A stretch of DNA of 64,000 nucleotides from SZAS-79 sp963844255 (GTDB lineage: Bacteria; Pseudomonadota; Gammaproteobacteria; Burkholderiales; SG8-39), in contig CAWJNP010000073.1 in assembly GCA_963844255.1 (NCBI GenBank), positions 1 through 64,000 on the forward strand, read 5' to 3'. The notes beneath the pieces are model-generated. The model saw only the letters and a list, made by a program, of their open reading frames with translations. It was not told the DNA's origin and made no database searches. The translations under genes were made by a program, and so were the position numbers. Each line of letters starts with the position of its first letter. Within the stretch, counting starts at the first letter, position 1. Below, piece by piece: positions 48,557 to 58,612 of this stretch.

Positions 48557-49510
48557 TCAGGTCGGCGGTGGCGCTGCGGCGTGGTCGAGATCCGGCCGCT
48601 GCCAGGGATCGACGTGGGTCATCATGTTCAGCACGCGGTGCAGCTTGAGCACCCTTGCGCGCGCCGCAACCGCGATGTTGTGCCCGGCTTCGACCGTAAT
48701 TCTCGCGTCGACCTCGATATGCGCGTCGACCACGATCATGTCGCCCATCTTTCTGGTGCGGATGTCGTGCACGCCACTCACGCCAGGCGTTTCAGTGAGC
48801 GTACGACGGATCGCCTGCACCTCGCGCTCGTCGACCGCGCGGTCCATGAGGTCGTGCAGCGCATCCCAGCCGAAGTTCCAGCCCATGCGCCCCACCATGA
48901 AACCGACGATCAGGGCCGCGATCGGGTCGAGGATCGGGTAGCCCGCGAGGTTGCCGACGATGCCCGCGCCGACGACCAGCGACGATGCCGCATCCGAACG
49001 CGCGTGCCAGGCATTGGCCACGAGCATGCCCGACTTCACCCGCTTGGCCACCTTCAGCATGTAGCGAAAGAGGAGTTCCTTGGCGAGGAGCGCAACCCCG
49101 GCCACCCAGAGCGCGGCGATGTGCACCACCGGCACCGTGCCGGGATCCTCGAGCTTGCGAAACGCCGACCACAGCATGCCCACGCCGACCGCCAGCAGGA
49201 TCACGCCCAGCACCAGCGAAGCCGCGGTCTCGAAGCGCTGGTGGCCGTAGGGGTGCTCGGCATCGGCTGCCTTGCTGCTTTCGCGGTTGGCGAGCAGCAC
49301 CACGATGTCCGACACGAGATCCGACAGCGAATGGATGCCGTCGGCCACGAGGCCCTGCGATTTCGCCATTACGCCGACTGTGACTTGCGTTGTCGAAAGC
49401 ACCACGTTGACCGCAACGCTCACCCAGGTGCTGCGCGAAGCCGCCGCCGCGCGCTCGGCCGGGCTGTGCGTGGCGTGTTCGGAGTCGTCGTCGAGGTCGG
49501 AGAATTCCAT
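48557..49510 (-). CDS. Cation diffusion facilitator (CDF) metal efflux protein
   Basis: 317 residues. Six membrane helices with the zinc/iron site residues in GLVADGIHSLSDLVSDIVVLLAN (helix 2, D-x3-D) and NAWHARSDAASSLVVGAG (helix 5, H-x3-D). HPYGHQRFE follows helix 2. The cytoplasmic C-terminal domain (about 220-310) has GVSGVHDIRTRKMGDMIVVDAHIEVD and an NMMTHVDP metal site. It exports divalent cations (Zn, Fe, Mn or Cd; not distinguishable) by proton antiport. Divergent from the VIT-type gene. Confidence 0.94.
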   Translation of the reverse strand: MEFSDLDDDSEHATHSPAERAAAASRSTWVSVAVNVVLSTTQVTVGVMAKSQGLVADGIHSLSDLVSDIVVLLANRESSKAADAEHPYGHQRFETAASLVLGVILLAVGVGMLWSAFRKLEDPGTVPVVHIAALWVAGVALLAKELLFRYMLKVAKRVKSGMLVANAWHARSDAASSLVVGAGIVGNLAGYPILDPIAALIVGFMVGRMGWNFGWDALHDLMDRAVDEREVQAIRRTLTETPGVSGVHDIRTRKMGDMIVVDAHIEVDARITVEAGHNIAVAARARVLKLHRVLNMMTHVDPWQRPDLDHAAAPPPT

Positions 49511-49569
49511 CTGTGCGCGTATGTTAGCGTAAGGTGACGCACTCCATTGGACGCCGGATCACCTTCCCC

Positions 49570-50283
49570 ATGAAACCTGCACGCCGCCCGCTCGATCGCC
49601 ATCGCGAACGCCACCGCACCTCGCGCATCGGCTGGCTGCGCGCCGCGGTGCTCGGCGCCAACGACGGCATCGTCTCCACCGCCAGCCTGGTGATCGGCGT
49701 GGCCGCGGCGGGCGCGAGCCACGCGAACATCCTGCTGACCGGCGTTGCCGGCCTGGTCGCCGGCGCGATGTCGATGGCCGCGGGCGAATACGTCTCGGTG
49801 CATTCGCAGGCCGATACCGAGAACGCGGACCTGTCGCGCGAGCGCGCCGAACTCGCCGCCGATCCCGACTCCGAAAAGCGCGAGCTGGCGGCAATCTACG
49901 TCGGCCGCGGCGTGGAGCCCGGGCTCGCGAAGCAGGTGGCCGGCCAGCTCATGGAACACGATGCGCTCGGTGCGCACGCACGCGACGAACTCGGCATCAC
50001 CGAGGCGCTGAGCGCCCGGCCGATCCAGGCCGCCCTGTCCTCGGCCGCAAGCTTCGCGGTCGGCGCAGCGCTACCGCTCCTCGTGACGCTGCTCGCGAAC
50101 GGACACGGGCTCATCGCCTGGATCGCCGGCACTTCGCTCGGGTTCCTCGCCCTGCTCGGGGTGATCGCCGCGCGGGTCGGCGGCGCAGATCCGCTGAACA
50201 GCGCCTGGCGCGTCACCTTCTGGGGCGCACTCGCCATGGCGATCACCGCGGGCGTGGGCATGTTGTTCGGCACCGCGGTGTGA
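49570..50283 (+). CDS. VIT1/CCC1-family (DUF125) iron/manganese transporter
   Basis: 237 residues from ATG 49570. Typical features: RAAVLGANDGIVSTASLVIGVAAAG (helix 1 with the Asp-Gly and metal site), GLVAGAMSMAAGEYVSVHSQADTE, a cytoplasmic metal-binding helical hairpin (about 80-140), then three further helices ending WGALAMAITAGVGMLFG. The family moves Fe2+ or Mn2+ out of the cytoplasm. It is divergent from the CDF exporter, hinting at a shared metal-stress role. An earlier in-frame ATG at 49534 gives a short non-conserved extension. Confidence 0.92.
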   Translation: MKPARRPLDRHRERHRTSRIGWLRAAVLGANDGIVSTASLVIGVAAAGASHANILLTGVAGLVAGAMSMAAGEYVSVHSQADTENADLSRERAELAADPDSEKRELAAIYVGRGVEPGLAKQVAGQLMEHDALGAHARDELGITEALSARPIQAALSSAASFAVGAALPLLVTLLANGHGLIAWIAGTSLGFLALLGVIAARVGGADPLNSAWRVTFWGALAMAITAGVGMLFGTAV

Positions 50284-50308
50284 CCCGCAGCGGTGCTGCC
50301 CCCTCTCC

Positions 50309-51411
50309 TCAGGGCTTCAGCGCGCGGTACAGGAACGGCAGGCTCAGATCCATGCGGTAGTCGATGTCGGAATGGTCGTCGTCGAACTCCTCGTAGGTAT
50401 GGCGTATGCCCGCTGCCGCGAGGCGCGCCGACAGGAGGCGCGAGCCGTACTGGATGTGGTACTGGTCGCGCCAGCCGCAGTCGATGCAGATAGCGCGCAG
50501 TTTTTTCAAGTTGGCGCGGTGCTTTTTCACCATGTTGATCGGATCGTTCGCCTGCCAGTTCTTCCAGCGCGTCGCGATCAGCTCGCCCGACTCGAGATTG
50601 AACGGCACCCGAAACCGTTAGGCGCCTTCGGATCCGGGTCGTAGGTCGCCGCCATGCACAGGTTCATGATCGCGTGGACCTCCGCGCCTGAAACCTTGGC
50701 CTTGGCCCAGACCGCATCGAGAAACCGCTTGATGCGCCCGTCGTCCAGTCCCGCAGCGAGTCCCTTGCGAGCGGCTTCCTTGCGAGCGTCGTAGGCGCCT
50801 TCCTTGCGCTTGGGCTCGCGATACTTCGACAGCAGGTTGAGCGTGTTCGGCCAGTCGTGCCAGTAGACGAAATCGAAATACGCGTCCCCCGAGTGGTCCG
50901 CCACTGCGCCCCAGAACTGCGGGTACTTCATCGCATGCACGATGGAACCGTAGCCGCCCGAGGACTTGCCGAAGCAGCCGCGGTGCTCGCGCGACGCGAG
51001 CGTGCGGAACTCGCGGTCGACGAAGGGGATGAGCTCCTGCGTGAGGTAGTCCGCGTAGTTGCCGATCGCCGGGGAGTTGATGTACTGGTTGCCGCCGAGC
51101 GCCGTGAAGCAGTCGGGAAACACCAGGATCACCGGACCCATCTTCTTCTCGCGGATCAGCCGCGCGACGCGCTCGGGCAGGTTCTCGTTGAACGCCTTCC
51201 AGCTCGTGTGCGACAGGCCCGAGCCGGTGAAGCCGACCAGGTCGTAGAGCACCGGAAAGCGCGTGGTCTTGTCCAGACCATACTGCGGCGGCAGCCAGAC
51301 CGCGAGCTTTCTCACATGCGGATCGCCCAGGGGGTTGCCCTTGAGGAGTCTGGACGTGTGCTCGAGCACGAGGAGCGTGCCTGGGTGGGGATTGGGGCGT
51401 TTGCGTGCCAT
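50309..51411 (-). CDS. Alpha/beta hydrolase of the enterochelin-esterase type (frame-broken once)
   Basis: About 367 residues. The start MARKRPNPHPGTLLVLEHTS is followed by KLAVWLPPQYGLDKTTRFPVLYDLVGFTGSG, then the nucleophile elbow GCFGKSSGGYGS. Further in are WGAVADHSGDAYFDFVY and, after a shift near 50615, RATCDCGW-like IDCGWRDQYHIQYGSR, and the C-terminal His in EEFDDDHSDIDYRMDLSLPFLY. These are Esterase-D/Fes-like features; the substrate is unknown. It lacks a signal peptide. Convergent with the VIT gene and divergent from the efflux operon. Confidence 0.85.
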
Positions 51412-51547
51412 GGTCGTTCCTGTGAATTTGAGCGTCGCGCGATTCTGGCACGACTCCGGCACAACGACGCCGTGCCCGGCTGAACGGATCGCCTCGGTTC
51501 GCTGCCGCACAGAGCCGCGCCAACCGACTGACGATCATCCTGTCTTC

Positions 51548-53083
51548 ATGATCCTGCCCCGCCCTGTCACCCGCCGAAGCGCGGCGCGCCGCATCTGCAT
51601 CGCGTCGGCCGCGGTCAGCCTTGCGTTCGGTCCCGTGGGTTGCGCGTCGCTGGTACCCGGCGACACCCCGGGCACGACGCTGGACATCCCGGCCACCTGG
51701 TCGCCGAACACCGTCTCCGTGCCGGGCGGCAGCGCCGAACTTGCGCAGTGGTGGCGGCGCTTCGACGACCCACTCCTCGCGAACCTCATTGCGCAGGCCA
51801 TGCAGGCGAACACCAGCGTAGTCAGCGCGCAGGCCGCACTGCGCCAGGCGCGCGCGCTGCGCGACGTCGCATCCGCGGCCCTCTTTCCCGGGGTCAACGG
51901 TTCGGCTTCGGCACGTCACGGCACCTCGGGCGGCCACAGTACCGGCAACGCATACAACGCCGGACTGGACGCAAGCTGGGAGCTGGACGTGTTCGGCGCC
52001 AATCGCAGCGCCTTGAATGCGAGCGAGGCCGATGCGCGTGCGAGCGCCGCGAACCTGGGCAAGGTGCAGGTGTCGATCGCGGCGGAGGTCGCGCTCGCCT
52101 ACATCACGCTGCGCGGCAGCCAGGCGCGACTTGCGATCGCGCGCGCCAACCTCGACATTCAGCAGGAGACGCTGCAGATCACGCAATGGCGCCTGCAGGC
52201 AGGCCTCGTCACCTCGGTCGAGGCCGAGCAGGCGCGCGCCGCGGTGGAGCAGACCCGGGCGCAGTTGCCCGCCCTGCAGACCGCCATCGAGCAGTCGCGC
52301 CACGCGCTGGCGGTTCTCACCGGCCGGCCGCCGGCAGCCCTCGCGGCGACACTTGCCGCAACCGGCCCGCTGCCGCGCGCAGCGGATGACCTTGCGCTCG
52401 CCATTCCCGTGGAAACCCTGCGCCAGCGCCCGGACGTGCGTGCAGCCGAACACCAGGTAACGGCGGCAGCGGCGCGCATGGCGCAGGCCGACGCCGCGCG
52501 CCTGCCCAATTTCAAGCTCGGCGGGTCGCTGGGCCTGAGTTCTCTCACACTCGGCACGCTCGTCAACAGCGCCTCCGTGGTCACCGCACTGCTTGCGAGC
52601 GTGGCGATGCCGGTGTTCGACGCCGGCGCCGGGCGCGCGCGCGTGCGCGCGCAGCAGGCGGCCGTGGAACAGGCGCAGTCGGCCTACGTGGCCGCGGTGC
52701 TCACCGCGCTGCGGGAGGTCGAGGACGCGTTGATCGCGTTGTCGGGTGACCGCGAGCGCCTCGCGCGCCTGGGTGAGGCGGCCGCCGCCGCCGGCAACGC
52801 AGCAGGCCTCGCGCGCCAGCGCTACGCCAGTGGGCTGGTGGATTTCCAGGTCGTGCTCGAAACCCAGCGTACCGCCCTCGGCACGCAGGATAGTGTCGCT
52901 TCGGCCGGTGCCGACGTCGCGGCCGACCACGTGCGCCTGTACAAGGCCCTGGGTGGCGGCTGGGTGCCCGGAATCGGCGATGCAGCGAATACAGCCCCGC
53001 GCGCGGAACCGCTCGCACTGCGAACACTCACCAGCCTGCGCACGCCTCCAACCCTTCAATCAATGCGGACCTCCACGCCATGA
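51548..53083 (+). CDS. NodT-type outer-membrane efflux lipoprotein
   Basis: 511 residues. A signal with lipobox (ASAAVSLAFGPVGCASL) precedes WWRRFDDPLLANLIAQAMQANTSVVSAQAALRQAR, the NodT/RND outer-membrane factor repeat. It has two copies of the OEP domain: helices VEAEQARAAVEQTRAQLPALQ and ALREVEDALIALSGDRERLA, and the strand motif WELDVFGANRSAL. It forms the trimeric TolC-like channel. The last 50 residues are proline/threonine-rich. Its stop overlaps the start of the membrane-fusion protein gene (ATGA), so one operon with macA and macB. Confidence 0.92.
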   Translation: MILPRPVTRRSAARRICIASAAVSLAFGPVGCASLVPGDTPGTTLDIPATWSPNTVSVPGGSAELAQWWRRFDDPLLANLIAQAMQANTSVVSAQAALRQARALRDVASAALFPGVNGSASARHGTSGGHSTGNAYNAGLDASWELDVFGANRSALNASEADARASAANLGKVQVSIAAEVALAYITLRGSQARLAIARANLDIQQETLQITQWRLQAGLVTSVEAEQARAAVEQTRAQLPALQTAIEQSRHALAVLTGRPPAALAATLAATGPLPRAADDLALAIPVETLRQRPDVRAAEHQVTAAAARMAQADAARLPNFKLGGSLGLSSLTLGTLVNSASVVTALLASVAMPVFDAGAGRARVRAQQAAVEQAQSAYVAAVLTALREVEDALIALSGDRERLARLGEAAAAAGNAAGLARQRYASGLVDFQVVLETQRTALGTQDSVASAGADVAADHVRLYKALGGGWVPGIGDAANTAPRAEPLALRTLTSLRTPPTLQSMRTSTP

Positions 53084-54417
53084 GCGCACCGATCACCGAT
53101 CCGGCGCCTGCGCCGCCCGCCGGAAAAGCCGATCTCGCAACGCTGCTGGCCGAGCCTGTGGCACGCCCCTGGTACCGGCGCAGCGGCCTGTGGGCGGGAC
53201 TCGTGCTCCTTGCGCTGATCGGCGCCGGCGTCTGGTTCTGGAAGGCCGGACAGGCCGCCGACGCGGCGCCCAGCTACACCACCCAGCCCGCGGCACTCGG
53301 CAATCTGACCCTGAAGGTCATCGCCAACGGCACGGTGCAGCCCACGCGCACGATCAATATCGGCAGCGAACTCTCGGGCACGGTGCTCAAGGTCAATGTG
53401 GACGTCAACGATCTGGTGAAAAAGGGCCAGGTGCTGGTGGAACTGGACACCGCCAAGCTGCGCGACCAGATCCTGCGCTCGCAGGCCGCTCTCTCTGCCG
53501 CGGGCGCGAAGGTGGCGCAGACCGCGGCCACCGTGAGCGAGGCGCGCGCGAGCCTTGGACGATTCGAGGAAGTGGCGCGCCTGTCGGGTGGCAAGGTGCC
53601 CTCCAAAACGGAACTCGACGGCGCACGCGCTGCGCTGGAACGCGCGAGCGCCGACGCGTCGAGCGCACGCGCCGGCGTGAGCGACGCGCAGGCGGCGATG
53701 TCGACCGACCAGATCAACCTGTCCAAGGCATCGATCCGCGCACCGTCCGACGGCATGGTGCTGACGCGCTCGGTCGACCCCGGAAACGCCGTGGCCGCCT
53801 CGCTGCAGGCGGTCACGCTGTTCACGATCGCCGAAGACCTCAGAAAGCTGCGCCTCTGGGTGTATGTGGACGAAGCCGACGTGGGTTCGGTGAAGGTCGG
53901 CCAGGACGCCACCTTCACCGTGAGCGCCTATGCAGGCCGCAATTTTCCGGCGCGCATCACGCGGGTGGGATTCGGCTCGACCATCACCGACAACGTCGTG
54001 ACCTACCTGACCTACCTGGACGTCGACAACCCGGACCTGATCCTGCGTCCGGGCATGACCGCCACCGCGACGATCACCGCGGTGCGGCGCACCGGCGTGC
54101 TGCTGGTGCCCAACAGCGCGCTGCGCTTCGAGCCCGCGGCAGCGGACAGTGCCGCACCGGCCGCCGCAGCCGGCGGCATCGTCTCCAGCCTGACGCCGCG
54201 CATGCCCAGGGGCGGTTCGCGCCGCTCCGCCGCCAGCGGCGCAAGCACCGCGGCCGCGCGCCGCGTCTGGATCCTGCCCGCAGGCGAGCACGCCGTCCCG
54301 GTCGCGATCGCGGTGATCCCGGGCATCAGCGACGGCCGCATGACCGAGATCACCGGTGGCGAACTGCACGCCGGCATGCAGGTGATTACCGACCAGAAGA
54401 GCGCGGCTGCGCAGTGA
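53080..54417 (+). CDS. macA: MacA-like periplasmic adaptor (membrane fusion protein)
   Basis: 445 residues, intact. A single N-terminal membrane helix (about 42-62; LWAGLVLLALIGAGVWFW) anchors it. GNLTLKVIANGTVQPTRTINIGSELSGTVLKVNVDVNDLVKKGQVLVELD is the lipoyl half, followed by a coiled-coil hairpin (about 130-205), the second half-lipoyl SIRAPSDGMVLTRSVDPGN, and a beta-barrel. A Gly/Ala/Ser-rich insert (about 360-385) lies near the C-terminus. It links MacB to the outer-membrane channel. Operon with NodT upstream and macB ATPase 24 nt downstream. Confidence 0.93.
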   Translation: MSAPITDPAPAPPAGKADLATLLAEPVARPWYRRSGLWAGLVLLALIGAGVWFWKAGQAADAAPSYTTQPAALGNLTLKVIANGTVQPTRTINIGSELSGTVLKVNVDVNDLVKKGQVLVELDTAKLRDQILRSQAALSAAGAKVAQTAATVSEARASLGRFEEVARLSGGKVPSKTELDGARAALERASADASSARAGVSDAQAAMSTDQINLSKASIRAPSDGMVLTRSVDPGNAVAASLQAVTLFTIAEDLRKLRLWVYVDEADVGSVKVGQDATFTVSAYAGRNFPARITRVGFGSTITDNVVTYLTYLDVDNPDLILRPGMTATATITAVRRTGVLLVPNSALRFEPAAADSAAPAAAAGGIVSSLTPRMPRGGSRRSAASGASTAAARRVWILPAGEHAVPVAIAVIPGISDGRMTEITGGELHAGMQVITDQKSAAAQ

Positions 54418-54441
54418 GCACGACCGGATGAGCGCGACCGA

Positions 54442-55187
54442 ATGACTGCGACTGCGCCCCCGCTGATCCGCCTGCGCGGCATCACGCGGCGCTACGGCAG
54501 CGGCCAGGCCGAGCTCATGGCCCTGAAGGGCATCGACCTCGACATCGCTGCGGGCGAGTTCGTCGCGATCATGGGGCCCAGCGGCTCGGGCAAGTCCACG
54601 GCGATGAACATCCTCGGGTGCCTCGATTCCCCCACCGCCGGGGAGTACCTCTTCAAGGGCGCGCACGTCGAGTCGCTTTCGCGCGACCAGCGCGCCCGGC
54701 TGCGGCGCAGGTACCTGGGCTTCGTGTTCCAGGGCTTCAACCTGCTGGCGCGCACCTCGGCGCAGGAGAACGTCGAACTGCCGCTGCTGTACCGCGGCGA
54801 ATCCGCAGCCGAGCGCCGCACGCTCGCCGCGAAGGCGCTGGCCTCGGTGGGCCTTGCCGGCTGGGAACACCACACGCCGGGCGAACTCTCGGGCGGGCAG
54901 CAGCAGCGCGTCGCGATCGCGCGGGCGATCGCCACCGAACCCGCCGTGCTGCTCGCCGATGAGCCCACCGGCAACCTCGATACCCAGCGCAGCCGCGAGA
55001 TCATGGAACTGCTGCGCGCGCTCAACACCGACCACGGCATCACCGTGCTGATGGTCACCCACGAACAGGACATGGCCGCCTACGCGCGGCGGGTGGTGCA
55101 GTTTCTCGACGGCGGCATCGCGGGCGATGCGCCCAATCCGCATCCGAACCTCTCGGTGGCTTCGCCCGAACCGGCCGTGCCCGCCTG

Positions 55188-55188
<1 letters not shown>
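54442..55188 (+). CDS. MacB ATP-binding subunit
   Basis: 248 residues. Walker A MGPSGSGKSTAMNILGCLD, Q-loop GFVFQGFNLLARTSAQENVELPLLYRG, signature GELSGGQQQRVAIARAIA, Walker B VLLADEPTGNLD, and switch HGITVLMVTHEQDMAAYARR. This LolD/MacB pattern (ADEPTGNLD) marks the export type with a separate permease. ATP energy extrudes macrolides, peptides or lipoproteins. Overlaps the permease gene start (TGATG). Confidence 0.94.
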
Positions 55189-56401
<1,213 letters not shown>

Positions 56402-56428
56402 GGGTGGGCGTTGCGCTCCTGTCCCGCA

Positions 56429-56824
56429 CTATTTTCTTTTGCTTTTCCTGCAGTTCTCCCGTACCCATGTGGCGAAGGCTTCCTCCCTGATCGAACCTTC
56501 GGCCACGCCCAGCATGGTCAGCACGCAGTCCGTATCGGTCGCTTCGAGCACATACCCGTTCAGGACCAGAAACAGCTCGACCGCCACAAACGCAGTTCGC
56601 TTGTTGCCGTCGATGAATGGATGGTTTCGGGCGAGGCCATGGCCGTAGGCCGCAGCGCAGGCCGCAACGTCGGGCTTCCCATGCGAGGCGAGGTTTTGCG
56701 GCCGCGCCAAGGCCGATTCGAGCAAGCCCTGATCACGCAGACCGGCGCTGCCGCCGTGCTCGGCGAGTTGCTCCTCGTGGATCGCGTGAACCAGGCCCGG
56801 CTCGATCCAGACGAATCCGGTCAC
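56429..56824 (-). CDS. Doc-family (Fic-fold) toxin
   Basis: 131 residues. The Fic-type motif HPFIDGNKRTAF (68-79) is complete; the Doc group uses it to phosphorylate and so stall EF-Tu. IHEEQLAEHGGSAGLRDQGLLESALARPQ is the Doc/death-on-curing N-terminus. It is translationally coupled to the AbrB-type antitoxin (ATGA overlap). The usual Phd partner is replaced here by an AbrB/MazE-like protein. Confidence 0.93.
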   Translation of the reverse strand: MTGFVWIEPGLVHAIHEEQLAEHGGSAGLRDQGLLESALARPQNLASHGKPDVAACAAAYGHGLARNHPFIDGNKRTAFVAVELFLVLNGYVLEATDTDCVLTMLGVAEGSIREEAFATWVRENCRKSKRK

Positions 56825-57045
56825 TTGGCCAATTCACGCAATACGTTGCGACGGCGCTTCATGATTGCGCGCGCCGCCGTCATCTGCGCTTCGAACGCCG
56901 GATCGAAAGAAGTGAGGCGAAACCCGCCTGGCGCGTCGGTCAGAAAAACCGTATCGCCTTTTTGGAGCTTGAGCTGGGCGAGCGCCTCCTTGGGCAGCAC
57001 GACGCCGACGGAATTGCCGATCTGGGTGAGTTTCAGGGTGTACAT
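56821..57045 (-). CDS. AbrB/MazE-type antitoxin of the Doc pair
   Basis: 74 residues. The swapped-hairpin DNA-binding domain is LTQIGNSVGVVLPKEALAQLKLQKGDTVFLTD (about 5-37), and the remaining tail (FEAQMTAARAIMKRRRNVLRELAK) is basic and likely wraps the toxin. It should bind the TTATTAC palindrome just upstream (57060-57077) and repress its own operon. The stop overlaps the Doc start. Start ATG 57045 gives the conserved MYTLKLT beginning. Confidence 0.9.
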   Translation of the reverse strand: MYTLKLTQIGNSVGVVLPKEALAQLKLQKGDTVFLTDAPGGFRLTSFDPAFEAQMTAARAIMKRRRNVLRELAK

Positions 57046-57059
57046 TGCGCGCTCCGATG

Positions 57060-57077
57060 TTATTACAGGCGTAATAA
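57060..57077. promoter_or_regulatory. Operator-like palindrome of the AbrB-Doc operon
   Basis: TTATTAC-AGGC-GTAATAA is a perfect 7-bp inverted repeat, 15 bp before the antitoxin start. AT-rich in a GC-rich region, it overlaps a TATTAT-like -10. TGTTATTAC (57058-57066) also occurs at the mazEF promoter (63119-63127). Confidence 0.6.
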
Positions 57078-57150
57078 TACCAGAGGATTCCAAGCGTCCC
57101 TGAGAGGGGCCGCCTGCTTGCTCCAGCACGGATTGACCCGGAACCGAGCT

Positions 57151-57170
57151 GGTACTACCATGGTAGTACC
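57151..57170. promoter_or_regulatory. Perfect 20-bp palindromic operator of the RHH-ParE operon
   Basis: GGTACTACCATGGTAGTACC reads identically on both strands and contains GGTAC and GTAG repeats suited to paired ribbon-helix-helix dimers. A TTGACC -35-like box is at 57133 and the antitoxin ATG is 20 bp downstream. Confidence 0.7.
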
Positions 57171-57190
57171 TTCGTTTCAGAGCCGCCTCC

Positions 57191-57475
57191 ATGCCCGCCG
57201 TCACGCTGAAGCTCCCGGAAGAGTTGAAACAACGCATCAACGAGCTTGCGGCCGCCAGCGGAAAATCGCCGCACGCGTTCATGGTCGATGCGCTTTCGTC
57301 CCAGATCGAGCGCGAAGAAAGACGCGGGGAATTTGTCGCCTCGGCGCTGAAAGCCCGCCAGGAAGTCGCCGAATACGGCCAGGTGATGGACGCAGCCGAT
57401 GTCCACAAGTGGTTGCTCGCCCGCGCAAGGAGCAGCAAGGCTGTCCGTCCGCGGGCGAGGAAGCTCATCAAATGA
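57191..57475 (+). CDS. Ribbon-helix-helix antitoxin of the ParE pair
   Basis: 94 residues. VTLKLPEELKQRINELAAASGKSPHAFMVDALSSQIEREERR is the RHH fold (strand 3-8, helices 11-24 and 27-45). The C-terminal half, with a WLLARARSSK segment, contacts the toxin. The family (CopG/ParD-like) represses its own operon via palindromes such as the one upstream. It ends 4 nt before the parE-like gene, so co-transcribed. Confidence 0.9.
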   Translation: MPAVTLKLPEELKQRINELAAASGKSPHAFMVDALSSQIEREERRGEFVASALKARQEVAEYGQVMDAADVHKWLLARARSSKAVRPRARKLIK

Positions 57476-57479
57476 TTTC

Positions 57480-57770
57480 GTGACCCGCGTCACCTACTCG
57501 CCGCGCGCGGTCCTCGACCTGGAACGGCTGCAGAATTTTCTCCCCGAGGACAACCCGGACGCAGCGCTCGAGGCGGCGCAGGCCATTGAACATGCGGTGT
57601 CGATGCTTGAACGTCACCCGCTCATCGGGCGCCCGGCCGAAGCAGGGATGCGCGAACTCGTCATCTCGCGAGGTCACACGGGTTACCTGGCTTTATACGA
57701 CTATCTGGCCCCGATCGACACCGTGGTCATACTTGCGCTGCGCCACCAGCGTGAAGCTGGCTACGGCTGA
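57480..57770 (+). CDS. ParE/RelE-family toxin
   Basis: 96 residues from GTG 57480. VTYSPRAVLDLERLQNFLPEDNPDAALEAAQAI is the typical two-helix start. RHPLIGRP-like ERHPLIGRPAEAGMRELVIS and TGYLALYDYLAPIDTVVILALRHQREAGY complete the fold with conserved basic and His residues. ParE proteins block gyrase and RelE types cut mRNA; the R-E-A-G-Y end is found in the ParE branch. The alternative ORF start upstream is the antitoxin frame, so GTG is preferred. Confidence 0.9.
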   Translation: MTRVTYSPRAVLDLERLQNFLPEDNPDAALEAAQAIEHAVSMLERHPLIGRPAEAGMRELVISRGHTGYLALYDYLAPIDTVVILALRHQREAGYG

Positions 57771-57809
57771 GCGTGCGCCGCCTTTTTCGCCGGATGGTCC
57801 TCCAACGCA

Positions 57810-58226
57810 CTACAGCAGGATCCGGAACCGCTTCCTCCCCCTGATCCGATACACCGAAAAATCGCGCTGGTCGATGGTGGCGATCGCAGCCACGCCGGTC
57901 TTTTCCGCGAGCGCGATCAGCGTGGCGTCGGCGTAGTCGCACGGCAGACTGGCGTAGCGCGACAGTATTGCCGCGACAGACGCGTGGTCGATTACAGCCT
58001 CGACTTCGAGCAGCCCGGCAGACCGGGCGCGCTGTACCCAGTGCAACGCCGCCCGCTGGTGTACCGGGCTGGCGGCGAGGACATAGGCCGTCTCGGTGAT
58101 CACGGCCTCGGTGGTGAGCAGGCCGCCGCGCACGGACGCGAACCATGCAGCAGCAGCCGCATGATGCCGATCCGCGCGGTTGAACAGCGCGACCAGCGCG
58201 CCGGTATCGACCAGCGCCCGGCTCAA
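57810..58226 (-). CDS. PIN-domain toxin (VapC-like)
   Basis: 138 residues. The PIN acidic residues are in VDTGALVALFNRADRHH (D7), TEAVITETAYVL (Glu) and CDYADATLIALAEKTG (Asp/Asp), with a final TIDQRDFSVYRI (Asp). These chelate Mg2+ for RNase activity. Coupled to the RHH antitoxin by a 4-bp overlap. The C-terminal FRILL tail is typical. Confidence 0.93.
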   Translation of the reverse strand: MSRALVDTGALVALFNRADRHHAAAAAWFASVRGGLLTTEAVITETAYVLAASPVHQRAALHWVQRARSAGLLEVEAVIDHASVAAILSRYASLPCDYADATLIALAEKTGVAAIATIDQRDFSVYRIRGRKRFRILL

Positions 58227-58477
58227 CGCGCGGCCTTGCCGCGCAGCGCTTTCCTGGCCAGCGCCCGTGCGTTGCCCGACTGCAGGGCGGGTGCGCCTTC
58301 GTCCGGCACGAGATCGGCGGCGAGCGACCAGGCGTTGACTCCTTGCGCAGCCGCATCAAGGTACGCATCGAGCGCGCGCACCACCGCATCGGAGCGCGTC
58401 ACGCCACGCTTGGCGCAGTACTCGGCAAGCTTTTGTTCGAGGCGAGGGCTGATGCGCGCGTTGACGGTGCGGGCCAT
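58223..58477 (-). CDS. Ribbon-helix-helix antitoxin (VapB-like)
   Basis: 84 residues. ARTVNARISPRLEQKLAEYCAKRGVTRSDAVVRALDAYLD forms the RHH DNA-binding domain (about 2-42). The rest is a flexible, Ala-rich tail expected to bind the PIN toxin. Start ATG 58477. The TGTGATAC-N14-GTATCACA repeat begins 10 bp upstream, a likely autoregulatory operator. Confidence 0.87.
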   Translation of the reverse strand: MARTVNARISPRLEQKLAEYCAKRGVTRSDAVVRALDAYLDAAAQGVNAWSLAADLVPDEGAPALQSGNARALARKALRGKAAR

Positions 58478-58486
58478 GACAGACAG

Positions 58487-58516
58487 TGTGATACGAAACG
58501 AAAAAAGTGTATCACA
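58487..58516. promoter_or_regulatory. Operator-like inverted repeat of the RHH-PIN operon
   Basis: TGTGATAC (58487-58494) and GTATCACA (58509-58516) are perfect 8-bp arms with a 14-bp AT-rich centre. It lies just upstream of the antitoxin start on the minus strand. The half-site resembles the arms of the palindrome before chrA (16105-16124). Confidence 0.6.
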
Positions 58517-58612
58517 AAGACGATCCAGATCAGACTCGTGCGCTGGAGCGCGGTTCACCCGGACGCGCGCTACATTCGCGTAAACTCCGGCCATCCTCTC
58601 AAGCGAGCTTTC

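Noticed and set aside
53056..55143. A 695-codon minus-strand frame over macA and the MacB ATPase
   Set aside because: Shadow of two well-conserved genes; no recognisable domains.
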